Below, in pieces: positions 1 through 8,710 of a DNA stretch of 64,000 bases. Position numbers and translations under genes: made by a program. Source of the stretch: Chloroflexota bacterium (GTDB lineage Bacteria > Chloroflexota > UBA11872 > UBA12225); contig JAUJOR010000007.1 of the NCBI GenBank assembly GCA_030447525.1, positions 1 through 64,000 of the forward strand, in the 5' to 3' direction. The notes beneath the pieces are model-generated. The model ran no database searches. It saw only the letters and a list, made by a program, of their open reading frames with translations, and had not been told where the DNA came from. The first letter of the stretch is position 1. Each line of letters opens with the position of its first letter.

Positions 1-10
1 CCGGCGCCCG

Positions 11-1168
11 GTGCTGTTGGGGGTGGTGGCCACGATCGTCCTCCTGGTGACGTTCTGGGCGCCGTCGATCGGGGCGGCGCGGCGTATGGCAGCCGTCCCT
101 CCGGGTGCGGAGGCAGGCCCGGGCAACCTGGTGGCACCCGACCCCATTGCGGAGGGCGAGGCCCTGTTCGTCAGCGACTTCACCCTGGAACAGGGGCTGG
201 GGCCGCTGTTCAACGCCCCCTCCTGCGCCGGCTGCCACAGCGTCCCCAGTCCCGGAGGCATGGGCGCGGACGGGCTGGGCGTGGTCGTCCGCGTCGGGCG
301 GGTCGTGGACGGGTCCTTCGATCCCCTGACGGCAGAGGGTGGCCCCCTGGCGCGGACGCACTCTATTGCCGAGCTGGGGGCGCCCTGCGGCCTGCTCACG
401 GGGGTGCCGGCTGAAGCGACTCTGACCTCGGTACGGAACGCCCCGGCCCTGTTCGGGCTGGGGCTGGTGGACGCAATTCCCGATCAGGTGATCGCCGCCG
501 GGGCCGTGCCGCGGGGGGACGGGGTGCACGGCCGGGTGAATCTCGTGCCGGACGCCACTGGCGAGGAGCGCGTCGGACGCTTCGGCTGGAAAGCGGACGT
601 GGCCGACCTCCAGGAGTTCGTCGGTCATGCCTTGCGCAACGAGCATGGCATTACCAACCCGATTGCCCCCCATGACCTCCTGCCCCAGGGGCAGGCCGAC
701 CTTTGTGGGGGCGACGCTGCCGGCCCTGAAGACGATGGGACGAAGGTCACAGCTGTGACCAGCTTTGTCGCCGCCCTCCCGGCGCTGGCCCCGCGCCCGG
801 GCGAGGCCCTGGCGCTAGTGCGCCGGGGGGAGCTCGTTTTTGGCGCCAGCGGGTGCATCGCCTGCCACACCGCCGCCCTGCCTTCGAGCCGGGGAGAGGC
901 CCGGCTGTACTCCGATCTCCTGCTGCACGACATGGGACCGGCGCTGGACGACGGCGTGCCCCAAGGGCAGGCGGGGGGACGAGACTGGCGCACGACACCG
1001 CTGTGGGGCCTGGGCACCAGATCGCGCTACCTCCACGATGGGCGGGCCCGCACCGTACGCGCCGCCGTCCTGGCCCATGGGGGAGAGGCCGCCCTCGCGG
1101 CACGCCGTTTCCGTGACCTTTCCCCCGATGCTCGAGACGCCCTGCTGGCCTTCCTAAATGCCCTGTAG
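11..1168 (+). CDS. Di-haem c-type oxidoreductase (DHOR/DUF1111 family)
   Basis: Secreted or membrane-anchored c-type cytochrome of the di-haem oxidoreductase family, some members of which were named thiol oxidoreductases; the substrate is unknown. Two haem-attachment motifs are visible: CAGCH at residues 72-76 and CIACH at 282-286. A hydrophobic stretch at residues 2-16 looks like a signal peptide or anchor, so the protein should act outside the membrane. The C-terminal block with TTPLWGLG, YLHDGRA and AHGGEA is typical of the family. The GTG start at 11 is only the first in the window; the frame stays open to the window edge, so the true start may lie upstream. It ends tail-to-tail with the next gene, with 2 bp between stop codons. 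Family assignment is firm and substrate is not known. Confidence 0.85.
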   Translation: MLLGVVATIVLLVTFWAPSIGAARRMAAVPPGAEAGPGNLVAPDPIAEGEALFVSDFTLEQGLGPLFNAPSCAGCHSVPSPGGMGADGLGVVVRVGRVVDGSFDPLTAEGGPLARTHSIAELGAPCGLLTGVPAEATLTSVRNAPALFGLGLVDAIPDQVIAAGAVPRGDGVHGRVNLVPDATGEERVGRFGWKADVADLQEFVGHALRNEHGITNPIAPHDLLPQGQADLCGGDAAGPEDDGTKVTAVTSFVAALPALAPRPGEALALVRRGELVFGASGCIACHTAALPSSRGEARLYSDLLLHDMGPALDDGVPQGQAGGRDWRTTPLWGLGTRSRYLHDGRARTVRAAVLAHGGEAALAARRFRDLSPDARDALLAFLNAL

Positions 1169-1170
1169 TC

Positions 1171-2232
1171 TTAAGGCTCCACCACGACGCGCAGTCCGGC
1201 CCCGGAACGGGTGACCTCGAAGGCCTCGGCGATCTGTTCCAGGGGGAAGCGGTGGGTGACCAGGGGCGCCGCCTGGAACTGCCCGCCGGAGAGGAGGTGC
1301 AGGGCCTGGCGAAAGTCTTCCCGGGTGCAGGCGTTGGTGCCGGTGACCACTAGCTCGCCATAGTGGATCAGGTTGGCCTCCACGGTGGTCTCTCCCGTCC
1401 CGCTGTAGCCGGCGAAGAGATTGACCCGTCCGCCGGGGCGGGTCACGGCCAGGAGCATGTTCACCAGGCGGGGCACGCCGATGGCGGCCACGACGACGTC
1501 TGCCCCGTCCCCACCGGTCTCCTCCTTGACCGCGGCCGCCAGGTCTTCCGCGTCAGGATCGATCGTGCGCGTTGCCCCGAGCTGATCGGCCAGCCGGCGG
1601 CGCGCCGCCGAGGGCTCGCTGACCAGCACCTTGCGCGCCCCTCCCAGGCGGACAAGCTGCAAGTGCATCAACCCGATGGGGCCGGCGCCGATGATGAGGA
1701 CGACGTCGCCCAGGGCAACTGCGGACTTTCGGTGGCCATTAACGACGCACGCCAGGGGCTCGGCGAGGGCGGCTTCCACGTCTGAGAGCCGGTCTGGGAT
1801 GGGGAAGATCAGGCCTCGTTCCACGCCCGCGGCCGGGACGACCATGTACTCGGCAAAGCCCCCGTCATAGCGGTAGCCCAGGGCGGCGCGCCGGCGGCAA
1901 AGGTTCTCGTGCCCCGTGTTGCAGAAGCGGCAGGCCAGGCAAGGGATGCCCGGCGGCGTAGCGACGCGCTGCCCCAGGCGCACGTCCGTGTGGGCCTCAA
2001 CCCCCGGGCCGAGGGCCACCACGCTCCCGGCGATCTCGTGCCCCAGGACGCGGGGCGGATAGACCCCACGGGTCTTGCCCCCGCTGAAGATGCGCAGATC
2101 AGTGCCACAGACGGCACAGGCGGCGATCTTGATCACCACCTCTCCGGGGCCGGCCACGGGTCGGGGCATGTCCCGCAGCTCCATCTCCTGGGGCCCCAGA
2201 AATACGGCGGCGCGCATCGTCTCGCTGCTCAT
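1171..2232 (-). CDS. Zinc-dependent alcohol dehydrogenase (MDR superfamily)
   Basis: Cytoplasmic NAD(P)-dependent polyol or alcohol dehydrogenase of the medium-chain family, closest in style to sorbitol/threonine dehydrogenases. Catalytic zinc ligands are suggested by CAVCGTD near residue 38 and GHE near residue 64. The four structural-zinc cysteines lie in the CLACRFC...NLC segment near residues 98-112. The cofactor-binding Rossmann motif GAGPIG sits near residue 180. Length (353 aa) is normal. The ATG start is preceded by an intergenic stretch with a 9-bp tandem repeat. It is convergent with the cytochrome gene and divergent from the helicase gene, so it is probably a single-gene unit. The exact substrate cannot be read from sequence. 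Confidence 0.9.
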   Translation of the reverse strand: MSSETMRAAVFLGPQEMELRDMPRPVAGPGEVVIKIAACAVCGTDLRIFSGGKTRGVYPPRVLGHEIAGSVVALGPGVEAHTDVRLGQRVATPPGIPCLACRFCNTGHENLCRRRAALGYRYDGGFAEYMVVPAAGVERGLIFPIPDRLSDVEAALAEPLACVVNGHRKSAVALGDVVLIIGAGPIGLMHLQLVRLGGARKVLVSEPSAARRRLADQLGATRTIDPDAEDLAAAVKEETGGDGADVVVAAIGVPRLVNMLLAVTRPGGRVNLFAGYSGTGETTVEANLIHYGELVVTGTNACTREDFRQALHLLSGGQFQAAPLVTHRFPLEQIAEAFEVTRSGAGLRVVVEP

Positions 2233-2261
2233 AGTGATGTCTTGCCTCCGGACGAGGTTCC

Positions 2262-2297
2262 CTTGCGCTCCTTGCGCTCCTTGCGCTCCTTGCGCTT
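2262..2297. repeat. 9-bp tandem repeat, four copies
   Basis: The unit CTTGCGCTC is repeated in tandem three times exactly and a fourth time with one change, between the alcohol dehydrogenase start and the helicase start. It carries no open frame of note. Confidence 0.9.
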
Positions 2298-2358
2298 CTC
2301 GAAGTCTACCTTTCGGGGCGGGGGCCGCTGGTAGACTCTCAGACCAGGCCTGAGACCT

Positions 2359-2382
2359 GAGACTTGAGGCCCGAGACTTGAG
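2359..2382. repeat. Direct repeat GAGACTTGAG at helicase start
   Basis: GAGACTTGAG occurs at 2359-2368 and 2373-2382 (period 14), preceded by the related GAGACCTGAG. The TTG start chosen for the helicase lies inside the second copy. The core CTTGAGAC recurs as an inverted repeat between mreC and mreD (25472-25520), so this may be a dispersed intergenic motif. Confidence 0.6.
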
Positions 2383-4837
2383 ACCCCAAACTTCAGCCTT
2401 CCTCGACCAGCACCTGAACGCCGCTCAAAAGGAGGCCGTCGCCGCCCCGGACGGTCCGCTGCTCATCCTGGCGGGGGCCGGCTCGGGCAAGACCCGGGTC
2501 ATCGCCTACCGCATCGCCTACCTGGTCATGGAACGGGGAGTGCCTCCCAGCCAGATCATGGCCGTGACCTTCACCAATAAAGCGGCCAGCGAGATGAAGG
2601 GGCGGGTGGAGGGGCTGATCGGCGACTCCGGGCGGGCGCTGATGATGGGCACGTTTCACAGCATCTGCGCTCGCTTCTTGCGCCGCTTCGCCGGGCGGAT
2701 CGGCTACGAGCCCTCCTTCTCCATCTACGACGACGCCGACCAGCTGGCCTTGCTGAAGCGCTGCTACGTGGACGCGGGGATCAACCAGAAGCAGTACGCC
2801 CCACAGGCGGTGCGGTCGGCGATCAGCAAGGCCAAGGAGGGCCTGCTCACGCCGCAGCAGTACGCCCGCCAATCGGACGGTCCGTTCGAGACGGTCGTCT
2901 CCGCCCTGTACCGGCGCTACCAGGAAGCGCTCCAGGAACAGAACGCCCTCGACTTCGACGACCTGCTGGTGCTGATGCTCCGCGTCTTCGAAGCCGCCCC
3001 GGATGTCCTGGCCACCCTCCAGGGAGGCTACAGCCACGTCCTGGTGGACGAGTACCAGGACGTCAACAAGGCCCAGTACCTCCTGGTGCGGGCCCTGGCG
3101 GAGCGCCACCGCAACCTGACCATCGTCGGCGACGACTCCCAGGCCATCTATGGCTGGCGGGGGGCCAACGTGCGCTACATCCTGGCCTTCGAGGAGGACT
3201 TCCCGGAGTGCCGGGTAGTGCGCCTGGAGCAGAATTACCGCTCCACCAAGACGATCCTCGCCGCCGCCCAGGCGGTGGAGTCCGGCCTGCGTCTGCGGCG
3301 CGAGAAGACCCTGTGGACGGAGAACGCCCAGGGGGCGCCGATCATCATCTGTCGCGCCGCCAACGAGCACGACGAGGCCCTGTTCGTCGTGCGGGAGGCG
3401 GAACGACTCGTCTCCCAAGAGGGCCACTGCTACCGGGACGTCGCCGTGATGTACCGCACCAACGCCCAGTCGCGCGCCCTGGAGGAGGCCTTTGTCCGGC
3501 GTCGCTTGCCGTACCGGCTGGTGGGAGGGACGCGCTTCTACGAGCGACGGGAGGTCAAGGACGTCCTGGCCTATCTCCGTCTGGTGCACAACCCGCTGGA
3601 CGCCACCAGCCTGGAGCGGATCATCAACGTCCCTAACCGCGGGCTGGGGGACAAGACCCTGGACGATCTACGCGCCTGGGCATCCCGGCTGGGCGTTCCG
3701 GTCGTCCATGCCCTGCGCCTGCTGCGCCTGGTGGACGAGGCAGAAGGGGAGGGCCGAGAGCGGCCGGCGGTGCCCCCGTCGTTCGCCCCGCGCGCCAAGG
3801 GACAGCTCCTGGCCTTTATCCGGATGCTGGATGAGGTGCGGGAGGCCGCCGGGCGCCTGGGGATCGTCGAGCTCTTCGACACGTTGATCGAGCGCACCGG
3901 CTACCAGGGGTACTTGAAAGAAGACAAGGCCGCCGAGGAGCGCTGGGAGAACGTCCTGGAGCTGCGGACGGTGATCTCGCAGTTCGCCGGCCTGGCGCCC
4001 GGCGCTCAATTGGGGGCCTTTCTGGAGGAGGTCTCTCTGGTCAGCGACGTGGACACGATGGAGGACGAGGCCGACCAGGTGACCCTGATGACCCTGCACG
4101 CGGCCAAGGGACTGGAGTTTCCGGTGGTGTTCATGCCCGGGCTGGAGGAGGGCGTCCTGCCCCACGCCCGGGCCCTGGAAGCACTTGATGAGGTGGAGTT
4201 CGACGAGGAGCGCCGGCTGGCTTACGTGGGGATCACGCGGGCGATGCAGCGCCTCTACCTTATCGCCTGCGAGCAGCGCACCCTGTTTGGCTTTTCCCGG
4301 CGTAACGAGCCGTCCCGCTTCCTCGCCGAGCTCCCCCCTGGTCAGCTGCGCTGGGTCAACAGCTTTGGTGTCAACGCCACTCCAGCCGGGGCCATGGGGG
4401 CTGACCGGCTCCCGGCGAGCAGCGGGCGGGCCGGCCGGACGGCCGGTGGGTGGGATGCCAGAGGGGGGCTGACCCCCGTCAAGGGGGTGACGCCGGGCGC
4501 GCCGGGGGTGCGCTCCTGGAGCGGCAGCGGGACGCTGGTGGGGGCGGAGCGCCGGGGCCGGGAGGCCGATGCTACGGAGCGGGCGCCGGCCGCCAGGGGC
4601 CCCGTCCCGGCCCCCATGGCCCCCCGGCCGGCGGCCGGGGCCGGCGCATCGCCCGCTCCCGTGGAGCCGAAATACGCCCCTGGGGCACGGGTGCGCCACG
4701 CCCGGTACGGCGAGGGGGTGGTGCTGGAAAGCACCGTCAGCCGGCGCGGTGAAGAGGAGGTGCGGGTGCGCTTCCAGGATGGGAGCCAGCGCGCCTTTCT
4801 CGGGGCCCTGGCGCCGATGGAGGTGCTGACGCCCTGA
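2378..4837 (+). CDS. pcrA: ATP-dependent DNA helicase PcrA/UvrD
   Basis: Superfamily 1A 3'-5' DNA helicase acting in nucleotide excision repair, replication restart and removal of RecA filaments. Walker A GAGSGKT is at residues 33-39, the Walker B/DEYQD motif starts at D224, the GWRGA motif follows the DDSQAIYG block, and motif VI is VGITRAM near residue 628. A proline/glycine/alanine-rich linker (about residues 670-760) leads to a C-terminal Tudor-like segment with ARYGEGVV, which in PcrA contacts RNA polymerase. Length 819 aa is slightly long because of the linker. The TTG start is chosen because no ATG/GTG occurs before the conserved LNAAQKEAV. The stop codon overlaps the next ATG by one base (TGATG), coupling it to the ligase gene. 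Confidence 0.95.
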   Translation: MRPQTSAFLDQHLNAAQKEAVAAPDGPLLILAGAGSGKTRVIAYRIAYLVMERGVPPSQIMAVTFTNKAASEMKGRVEGLIGDSGRALMMGTFHSICARFLRRFAGRIGYEPSFSIYDDADQLALLKRCYVDAGINQKQYAPQAVRSAISKAKEGLLTPQQYARQSDGPFETVVSALYRRYQEALQEQNALDFDDLLVLMLRVFEAAPDVLATLQGGYSHVLVDEYQDVNKAQYLLVRALAERHRNLTIVGDDSQAIYGWRGANVRYILAFEEDFPECRVVRLEQNYRSTKTILAAAQAVESGLRLRREKTLWTENAQGAPIIICRAANEHDEALFVVREAERLVSQEGHCYRDVAVMYRTNAQSRALEEAFVRRRLPYRLVGGTRFYERREVKDVLAYLRLVHNPLDATSLERIINVPNRGLGDKTLDDLRAWASRLGVPVVHALRLLRLVDEAEGEGRERPAVPPSFAPRAKGQLLAFIRMLDEVREAAGRLGIVELFDTLIERTGYQGYLKEDKAAEERWENVLELRTVISQFAGLAPGAQLGAFLEEVSLVSDVDTMEDEADQVTLMTLHAAKGLEFPVVFMPGLEEGVLPHARALEALDEVEFDEERRLAYVGITRAMQRLYLIACEQRTLFGFSRRNEPSRFLAELPPGQLRWVNSFGVNATPAGAMGADRLPASSGRAGRTAGGWDARGGLTPVKGVTPGAPGVRSWSGSGTLVGAERRGREADATERAPAARGPVPAPMAPRPAAGAGASPAPVEPKYAPGARVRHARYGEGVVLESTVSRRGEEEVRVRFQDGSQRAFLGALAPMEVLTP

Positions 4838-6675
4838 TGCGCTTCTCCCGTGTCGCGGCCTGTTTCGACCAGCTGGAGGAGATCAGCAGCCGCAATGCCA
4901 TGCTCAGCGTCCTGGCCGACCTGTTCCGCGAGGCGGCGCCGGAGGAGGTGGACAAGATCATCTACCTGGCGCAGGGGCGCCTCCTTCCGGCGTTCGAGCG
5001 TCTGGAGTTCGGCGTGGGCGAGGCCCTGCTGCGAGACGCCATGGCCACGGCGACACAGACTCCCCTGGACGAAGTCCGGCGGCGCTTCACCGCCATAGGC
5101 GACTATGGCTCCCTGGCGGCGGTATTGCTCGCCGGGCGCCCGGCGGGCGAGGTCACCGTCGGCGAGGTGTACGATGCCCTCTACGCCGTGGCTACGGCCA
5201 GCGGGAAAGGGGCCCAGGGGCACAAGAAAGCCCTCATCGCCGGGATCCTGGCCCGGTGCGGGCCCAGCGAGGCGAAGCACGTCGCCCGCATCTTGCTGGG
5301 GCGCCTGCGCCTGGGGATCGGCGACCCCACGGTGATGGATGGCCTCTCCTATGCCCGAGCCGGGACAAAGGGAGATCGCCAGGCGCTGGAACGGGCCTAT
5401 AACCTGTGCTCTGACCTGGGGCTCGTCGCCCGGACCTATCTGGCGCGTGGCGTGACGTCCCTGGCCGAGATCGGCGTCCAGGTAGGCAAGCCGGTGCGTC
5501 CGGCACTCTGTGAGCGGGTGAGCAGCCCGGAAGCGCTCGTCACGCGCCTGGGACGCTGCGCCGTGGAGCCGAAGATCGACGGCTTTCGCTGCCAGGTGCA
5601 CCAGGGGGATGATGGCACGCTACGGGCCTATTCCCGCAACCTGGAAGACATGTCGGAGATGTTCCCCGAGATCGTGGAGGCCCTCCGCGAGCAGGCCCGC
5701 GGGCACAGCGTGATCGTGGAGGGGGAGGCGGTGGGCTTCGACCCCAGCACCCTGGAGTTCCACCCCTTTCAGGTGACGGTGCAGCGCCGGCGCAAATACG
5801 ACATCGCCGACATGCGCGGGACGCTGCCCCTGAAGCTCCTGGCCTTCGACCTGCTGTACCTGGACGGGGAAGACCTCACCCCCCTGCCGTACCGCGAGCG
5901 GCGCCGGCGCCTGGTCGATCTGCTGGGCCGGCCGATCGACTTCGCCGCCCTGGGGGCCGCTGCCGGCCCGGTGATCCAGCCGAACGACGCCCGGGAGCTG
6001 GAGGATGCCCTGGCGGTGGAGGCGTTCCTGGCCACCGCCGTGGAGCGGGGACAAGAAGGGATCGTAGCCAAACGCTTGGACGCCCCTTACCAGGCCGGGG
6101 CGCGCAACTTCAACTGGATCAAGCTCAAGCGGAGCTATCGGGGCGAGCTCAAGGATACGCTAGACTGCGTCATCGTCGGCTACTGGTACGGTAAAGGGCA
6201 TCGTGCCAAGCTGGGGATCGGCACTCTCCTGACGGCGGTGTACGATCGGGAGCGTGATGTGTTCACCACGGTCACTCGCCTCGGCACCGGCTTCTCCGAA
6301 GAGGAGTGGGTGCGCCTGCGAGGGATGCTAGACGAGATCCGCGAGGCGCAGCGCCCGGCGCGCGTCGAATCGCTGCTCGTCCCGGACGTCTGGTGCCTGC
6401 CCAGGTACGTGGTTGAGATTCAAGCGGACGAGATCACCCGCAGCCCCATGCACACCACCGGCCGGGGACGGGGGCAGGGCAATTCAGAGGGTCGAGGGGA
6501 TGGCGGCGGGGCGACGGCTGGCGCAGAGGGCATCCTGGGATATGCCCTGCGCTTTCCGCGGGTGGTGGGATTCCTACGCGCCGATCGGGAGGCGGAGGAC
6601 GCCACCACGGTATTGGAAGTGATTGGCCTGTACGGGAAGCAGGGACAGCGCGCCGTGGAGAGCGGATCGGCTTAG
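4837..6675 (+). CDS. lig: ATP-dependent DNA ligase (archaeal/eukaryal type I)
   Basis: Seals 3'-OH/5'-phosphate nicks using ATP. The nucleotidyl-transfer motif EPKIDGF places the adenylated lysine at K246. Other ligase motifs visible are RNLEDM, VIVEGE, EGIVAKR and WIKLK. Residues 1-200 form the DNA-binding domain typical of the archaeal and ligase-1-like group, including LGRLRLGIGD, so this is not a small bacterial LigD-type enzyme. An in-frame glycine/arginine-rich insertion (about residues 545-568) interrupts the OB-fold domain. Translation is coupled to pcrA by a 1-nt overlap, which suggests a joint repair role. NAD-dependent LigA would be expected elsewhere in the genome but is not in this window. 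Confidence 0.93.
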   Translation: MRFSRVAACFDQLEEISSRNAMLSVLADLFREAAPEEVDKIIYLAQGRLLPAFERLEFGVGEALLRDAMATATQTPLDEVRRRFTAIGDYGSLAAVLLAGRPAGEVTVGEVYDALYAVATASGKGAQGHKKALIAGILARCGPSEAKHVARILLGRLRLGIGDPTVMDGLSYARAGTKGDRQALERAYNLCSDLGLVARTYLARGVTSLAEIGVQVGKPVRPALCERVSSPEALVTRLGRCAVEPKIDGFRCQVHQGDDGTLRAYSRNLEDMSEMFPEIVEALREQARGHSVIVEGEAVGFDPSTLEFHPFQVTVQRRRKYDIADMRGTLPLKLLAFDLLYLDGEDLTPLPYRERRRRLVDLLGRPIDFAALGAAAGPVIQPNDARELEDALAVEAFLATAVERGQEGIVAKRLDAPYQAGARNFNWIKLKRSYRGELKDTLDCVIVGYWYGKGHRAKLGIGTLLTAVYDRERDVFTTVTRLGTGFSEEEWVRLRGMLDEIREAQRPARVESLLVPDVWCLPRYVVEIQADEITRSPMHTTGRGRGQGNSEGRGDGGGATAGAEGILGYALRFPRVVGFLRADREAEDATTVLEVIGLYGKQGQRAVESGSA

Positions 6676-6738
6676 GGAGGGGGCGCCGCCTCCACCTCAC
6701 CTCCACCATGGAGCAATCCGGCAGTCGCAGGGTGGCGT

Positions 6739-7410
6739 ATGTTCGCTGAGCCGGGGTCGCCGCCGCGCCGCCGCGGGAGTGGCGCTGGGGGAGATGCCGG
6801 GGATCGAGGGGGCCCGCGGGAGTATTCCCAGCTCGATGACGAGACACTGGTGCAGCTTCTCGTCCAGCAGGACGTGCGCGCGCTGGAGGCCTTGTACAGT
6901 CGCTACTCCCGGCCCATCTTTTCGCTAGCGCTCAAGATCCTGGGAGATCGCGAGGTCGTCGAGGAAGTGGTACAGGAGGTATTTCTGCGTTTGTGGACGC
7001 GGGCCTTCGGCTACGACCCACAGCGAGGCAAGCTGTTGAGCTGGCTCTTGACGATCACGCACCACCGGGCGATCGATGAGCTGCGAAGGCGACGGAGCCA
7101 GCCGGAAGTCGATGGTCTGCACGAACAGCTGGCCGCAATCGAGGAGACGGAGGCGGATCCCTCCAAGGCCCTGGCCCACGTCGAGGAGCGTGAGGTAGTG
7201 CAGCAGGCCCTGGCGCAGCTCCCGCAGTTCCAGCGTCAGCCGATAGAGCTGGCCTACTACGGTGGCTTGACGCAGGTGGAGATCGCCGCCTCTCTGAAAG
7301 AGCCTCTAGGAACGATCAAGACGCGGATGCGCCTGGGGATGCAGAAATTGCGCCTGCTCCTGGCGGGTGAGCGCGAAGGACTGCCACGGGCGAGTCGCGG
7401 TACGGATTGA
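6739..7410 (+). CDS. ECF-type RNA polymerase sigma factor
   Basis: Group 4 sigma-70 family factor that redirects RNA polymerase in response to a signal held by the adjacent anti-sigma protein. Region 2 runs from about residue 45 to 115 (ALYSRYSRPIF, VQEVFLRLW, WLLTITHHRAIDELRR). Region 4 with its helix-turn-helix is at about 165-215 (YYGGLTQVEIAASL, GTIKTRMRLGMQKLR). The first 30 residues are low complexity, so the ATG at 6739 could be upstream of the true start, but no better in-frame start is seen. The anti-sigma gene follows 4 nt after the stop, the usual arrangement for SigK/RskA-type pairs. Confidence 0.9.
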   Translation: MFAEPGSPPRRRGSGAGGDAGDRGGPREYSQLDDETLVQLLVQQDVRALEALYSRYSRPIFSLALKILGDREVVEEVVQEVFLRLWTRAFGYDPQRGKLLSWLLTITHHRAIDELRRRRSQPEVDGLHEQLAAIEETEADPSKALAHVEEREVVQQALAQLPQFQRQPIELAYYGGLTQVEIAASLKEPLGTIKTRMRLGMQKLRLLLAGEREGLPRASRGTD

Positions 7411-7414
7411 CGGC

Positions 7415-8245
7415 ATGCAGCCAATGGTGACCGACTCAGACCTGACCGGCGGACACGGCGACGCCGCGCCCTACGTATTGGGCGCGCTGGATGCGGCTGC
7501 CCGGGAGCGCTTCGAGTCGCACGCCGGGGCTTGCCCGGAGTGCTTGATTGAGCTGGACGAGCTGCGCCCGGTGGCCGATCGCCTGGGCCTGGCCTCGCCC
7601 CAGGTCGATCCGCCCCCCGCCCTGGAGCAACGCTTGATGGCGCGGGCGCGCCAGCTGGCACCGGCGGCTCGGGGGGCCACGGCAGGGGCCGCTGTGGGAG
7701 CGGCCGTCCCGCTGCCGTCCCCGGTTCCACTACGAAGCGGCCGGGGGTGGCTGCCGGGACTGTGGGCCGAGCGCCTGGCGGGGACCTTTGCGGCAGCGGC
7801 CATGGGCGTCGCCCTCCTCTCGGCCGGCTACGCCGCCGCCGCGCACCAGGAGGTACAGCGTACCTCGAGCGCGGCCGCCCAGCTGGCGGAGACGCTGGCC
7901 ATCATGTACCAGCCGGGGCGGGTGAGCCGGGAGCTGTCCAGCGATGCCTGGCCGGCGGCTAAGGGGATGATCTACATGGTCCCCGGGGGACAAGACGCCC
8001 TGGTGGTGACCTACGACCTGCCCCGGCTGGCCCGGCAAGAGATCTACCAGTTCTGGCTGGGGAACCCGGAGCAGGACCAGCGGATCAGTGGGGGCGTCTT
8101 CAACGTGGACGAGCGTGGCCGGGGCCGGTTGATCGTGCGCGCCCCGGCCACGCTGAGCCAGTACCGCTCGTGTGGCGTGACCAAGGAGCCGGCGCAGGGA
8201 TCGCCCAAGCCCACCGGTCCCCGCATGCTGAGCGGTTCCTTGTAG
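7415..8245 (+). CDS. Anti-sigma factor with zinc-finger and RskA-like domains
   Basis: Membrane-bound negative regulator of the upstream sigma factor. The N-terminus carries a ZAS-type zinc-finger motif H-x3-C-x2-C (SHAGACPEC), which binds sigma region 4. A central hydrophobic helix (LAGTFAAAAMGVALLSAGYA) would span the membrane. The C-terminal 120 residues (IYMVPGGQDALVV, YQFWLGNPEQ, SGGVFNVDERGRG) resemble the extracytoplasmic domain of RskA anti-sigma-K factors. ATG at 7415 is preferred over a GTG at 7367, which would overlap the sigma gene by 44 nt and add 16 unconserved residues. The signal sensed is unknown. Confidence 0.85.
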   Translation: MQPMVTDSDLTGGHGDAAPYVLGALDAAARERFESHAGACPECLIELDELRPVADRLGLASPQVDPPPALEQRLMARARQLAPAARGATAGAAVGAAVPLPSPVPLRSGRGWLPGLWAERLAGTFAAAAMGVALLSAGYAAAAHQEVQRTSSAAAQLAETLAIMYQPGRVSRELSSDAWPAAKGMIYMVPGGQDALVVTYDLPRLARQEIYQFWLGNPEQDQRISGGVFNVDERGRGRLIVRAPATLSQYRSCGVTKEPAQGSPKPTGPRMLSGSL

Positions 8246-8318
8246 GCCGAGCGGGCCAGGCTCAATAAGCGGTTCCTGAGAGGGGCAGCCAGAGCCCCCG
8301 CAGCGGGCCGGGGCTCGG

Positions 8319-8324
8319 TACAAT
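8319..8324 (+). promoter_or_regulatory. Candidate -10 element for the gat operon
   Basis: TACAAT lies 15 nt upstream of the gatC ATG, with a GGGAG purine run between it and the start. No good -35 hexamer is seen at the normal spacing. It would give a very short 5' leader. Confidence 0.45.
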
Positions 8325-8339
8325 CCTGCGGGAGACGCT

Positions 8340-8630
8340 ATGGCCCTGACACTTGCGGAAGTCGACCACGTCGCCGCCCTGGCTCGCCTGGGCATTACAG
8401 AGGCGGAGCGCCAGCGCCTGGCGGAGCAGCTTTCCGGCATCCTGGAGCATTTCCAGGCCCTTCAAGACCTGGATACCGAAAAGATCCTCCCTACGGCGCA
8501 GGTGCTGGATCTGCGCAACGTGATGCGCTCGGACGTGGCGCGGCCCTCGCTCCCCCGGGATGAGGTGCTGGCCAACGCCCCGCGCGCCCAGGACGGCCAC
8601 TTCCGCGTCCAGGCCGTGATCGAGGAGTAG
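8340..8630 (+). CDS. gatC: Glutamyl/aspartyl-tRNA amidotransferase subunit C
   Basis: Small subunit (96 aa) that wraps around GatA and stabilises the GatCAB complex, which converts misacylated Glu-tRNA(Gln) and Asp-tRNA(Asn) to the amide forms. The sequence shows the family pattern: [16 protein letters not shown] at the N-terminus, a [15 protein letters not shown] stretch and the [17 protein letters not shown] segment. It is first in the operon gatC-gatA-aminotransferase-gatB, 80 nt before gatA. Confidence 0.95.
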   Translation: MALTLAEVDHVAALARLGITEAERQRLAEQLSGILEHFQALQDLDTEKILPTAQVLDLRNVMRSDVARPSLPRDEVLANAPRAQDGHFRVQAVIEE

Positions 8631-8710
8631 CCGGCCGAGGCGGGACAGCGCCGGGCCCGGTTGGTCACTCCTATCCCGTTGGGACCGAGCCCGCCGCGAG
8701 TAGACAATCT

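Noticed and set aside
2393..3589. A 398-codon minus-strand frame opposite pcrA
   Set aside because: Composition and lack of motifs mark it as a shadow.
6708..6749. A 13-codon leader peptide before the sigma factor
   Set aside because: Overlaps the sigma start, and no ribosome-binding site or attenuator structure was found.
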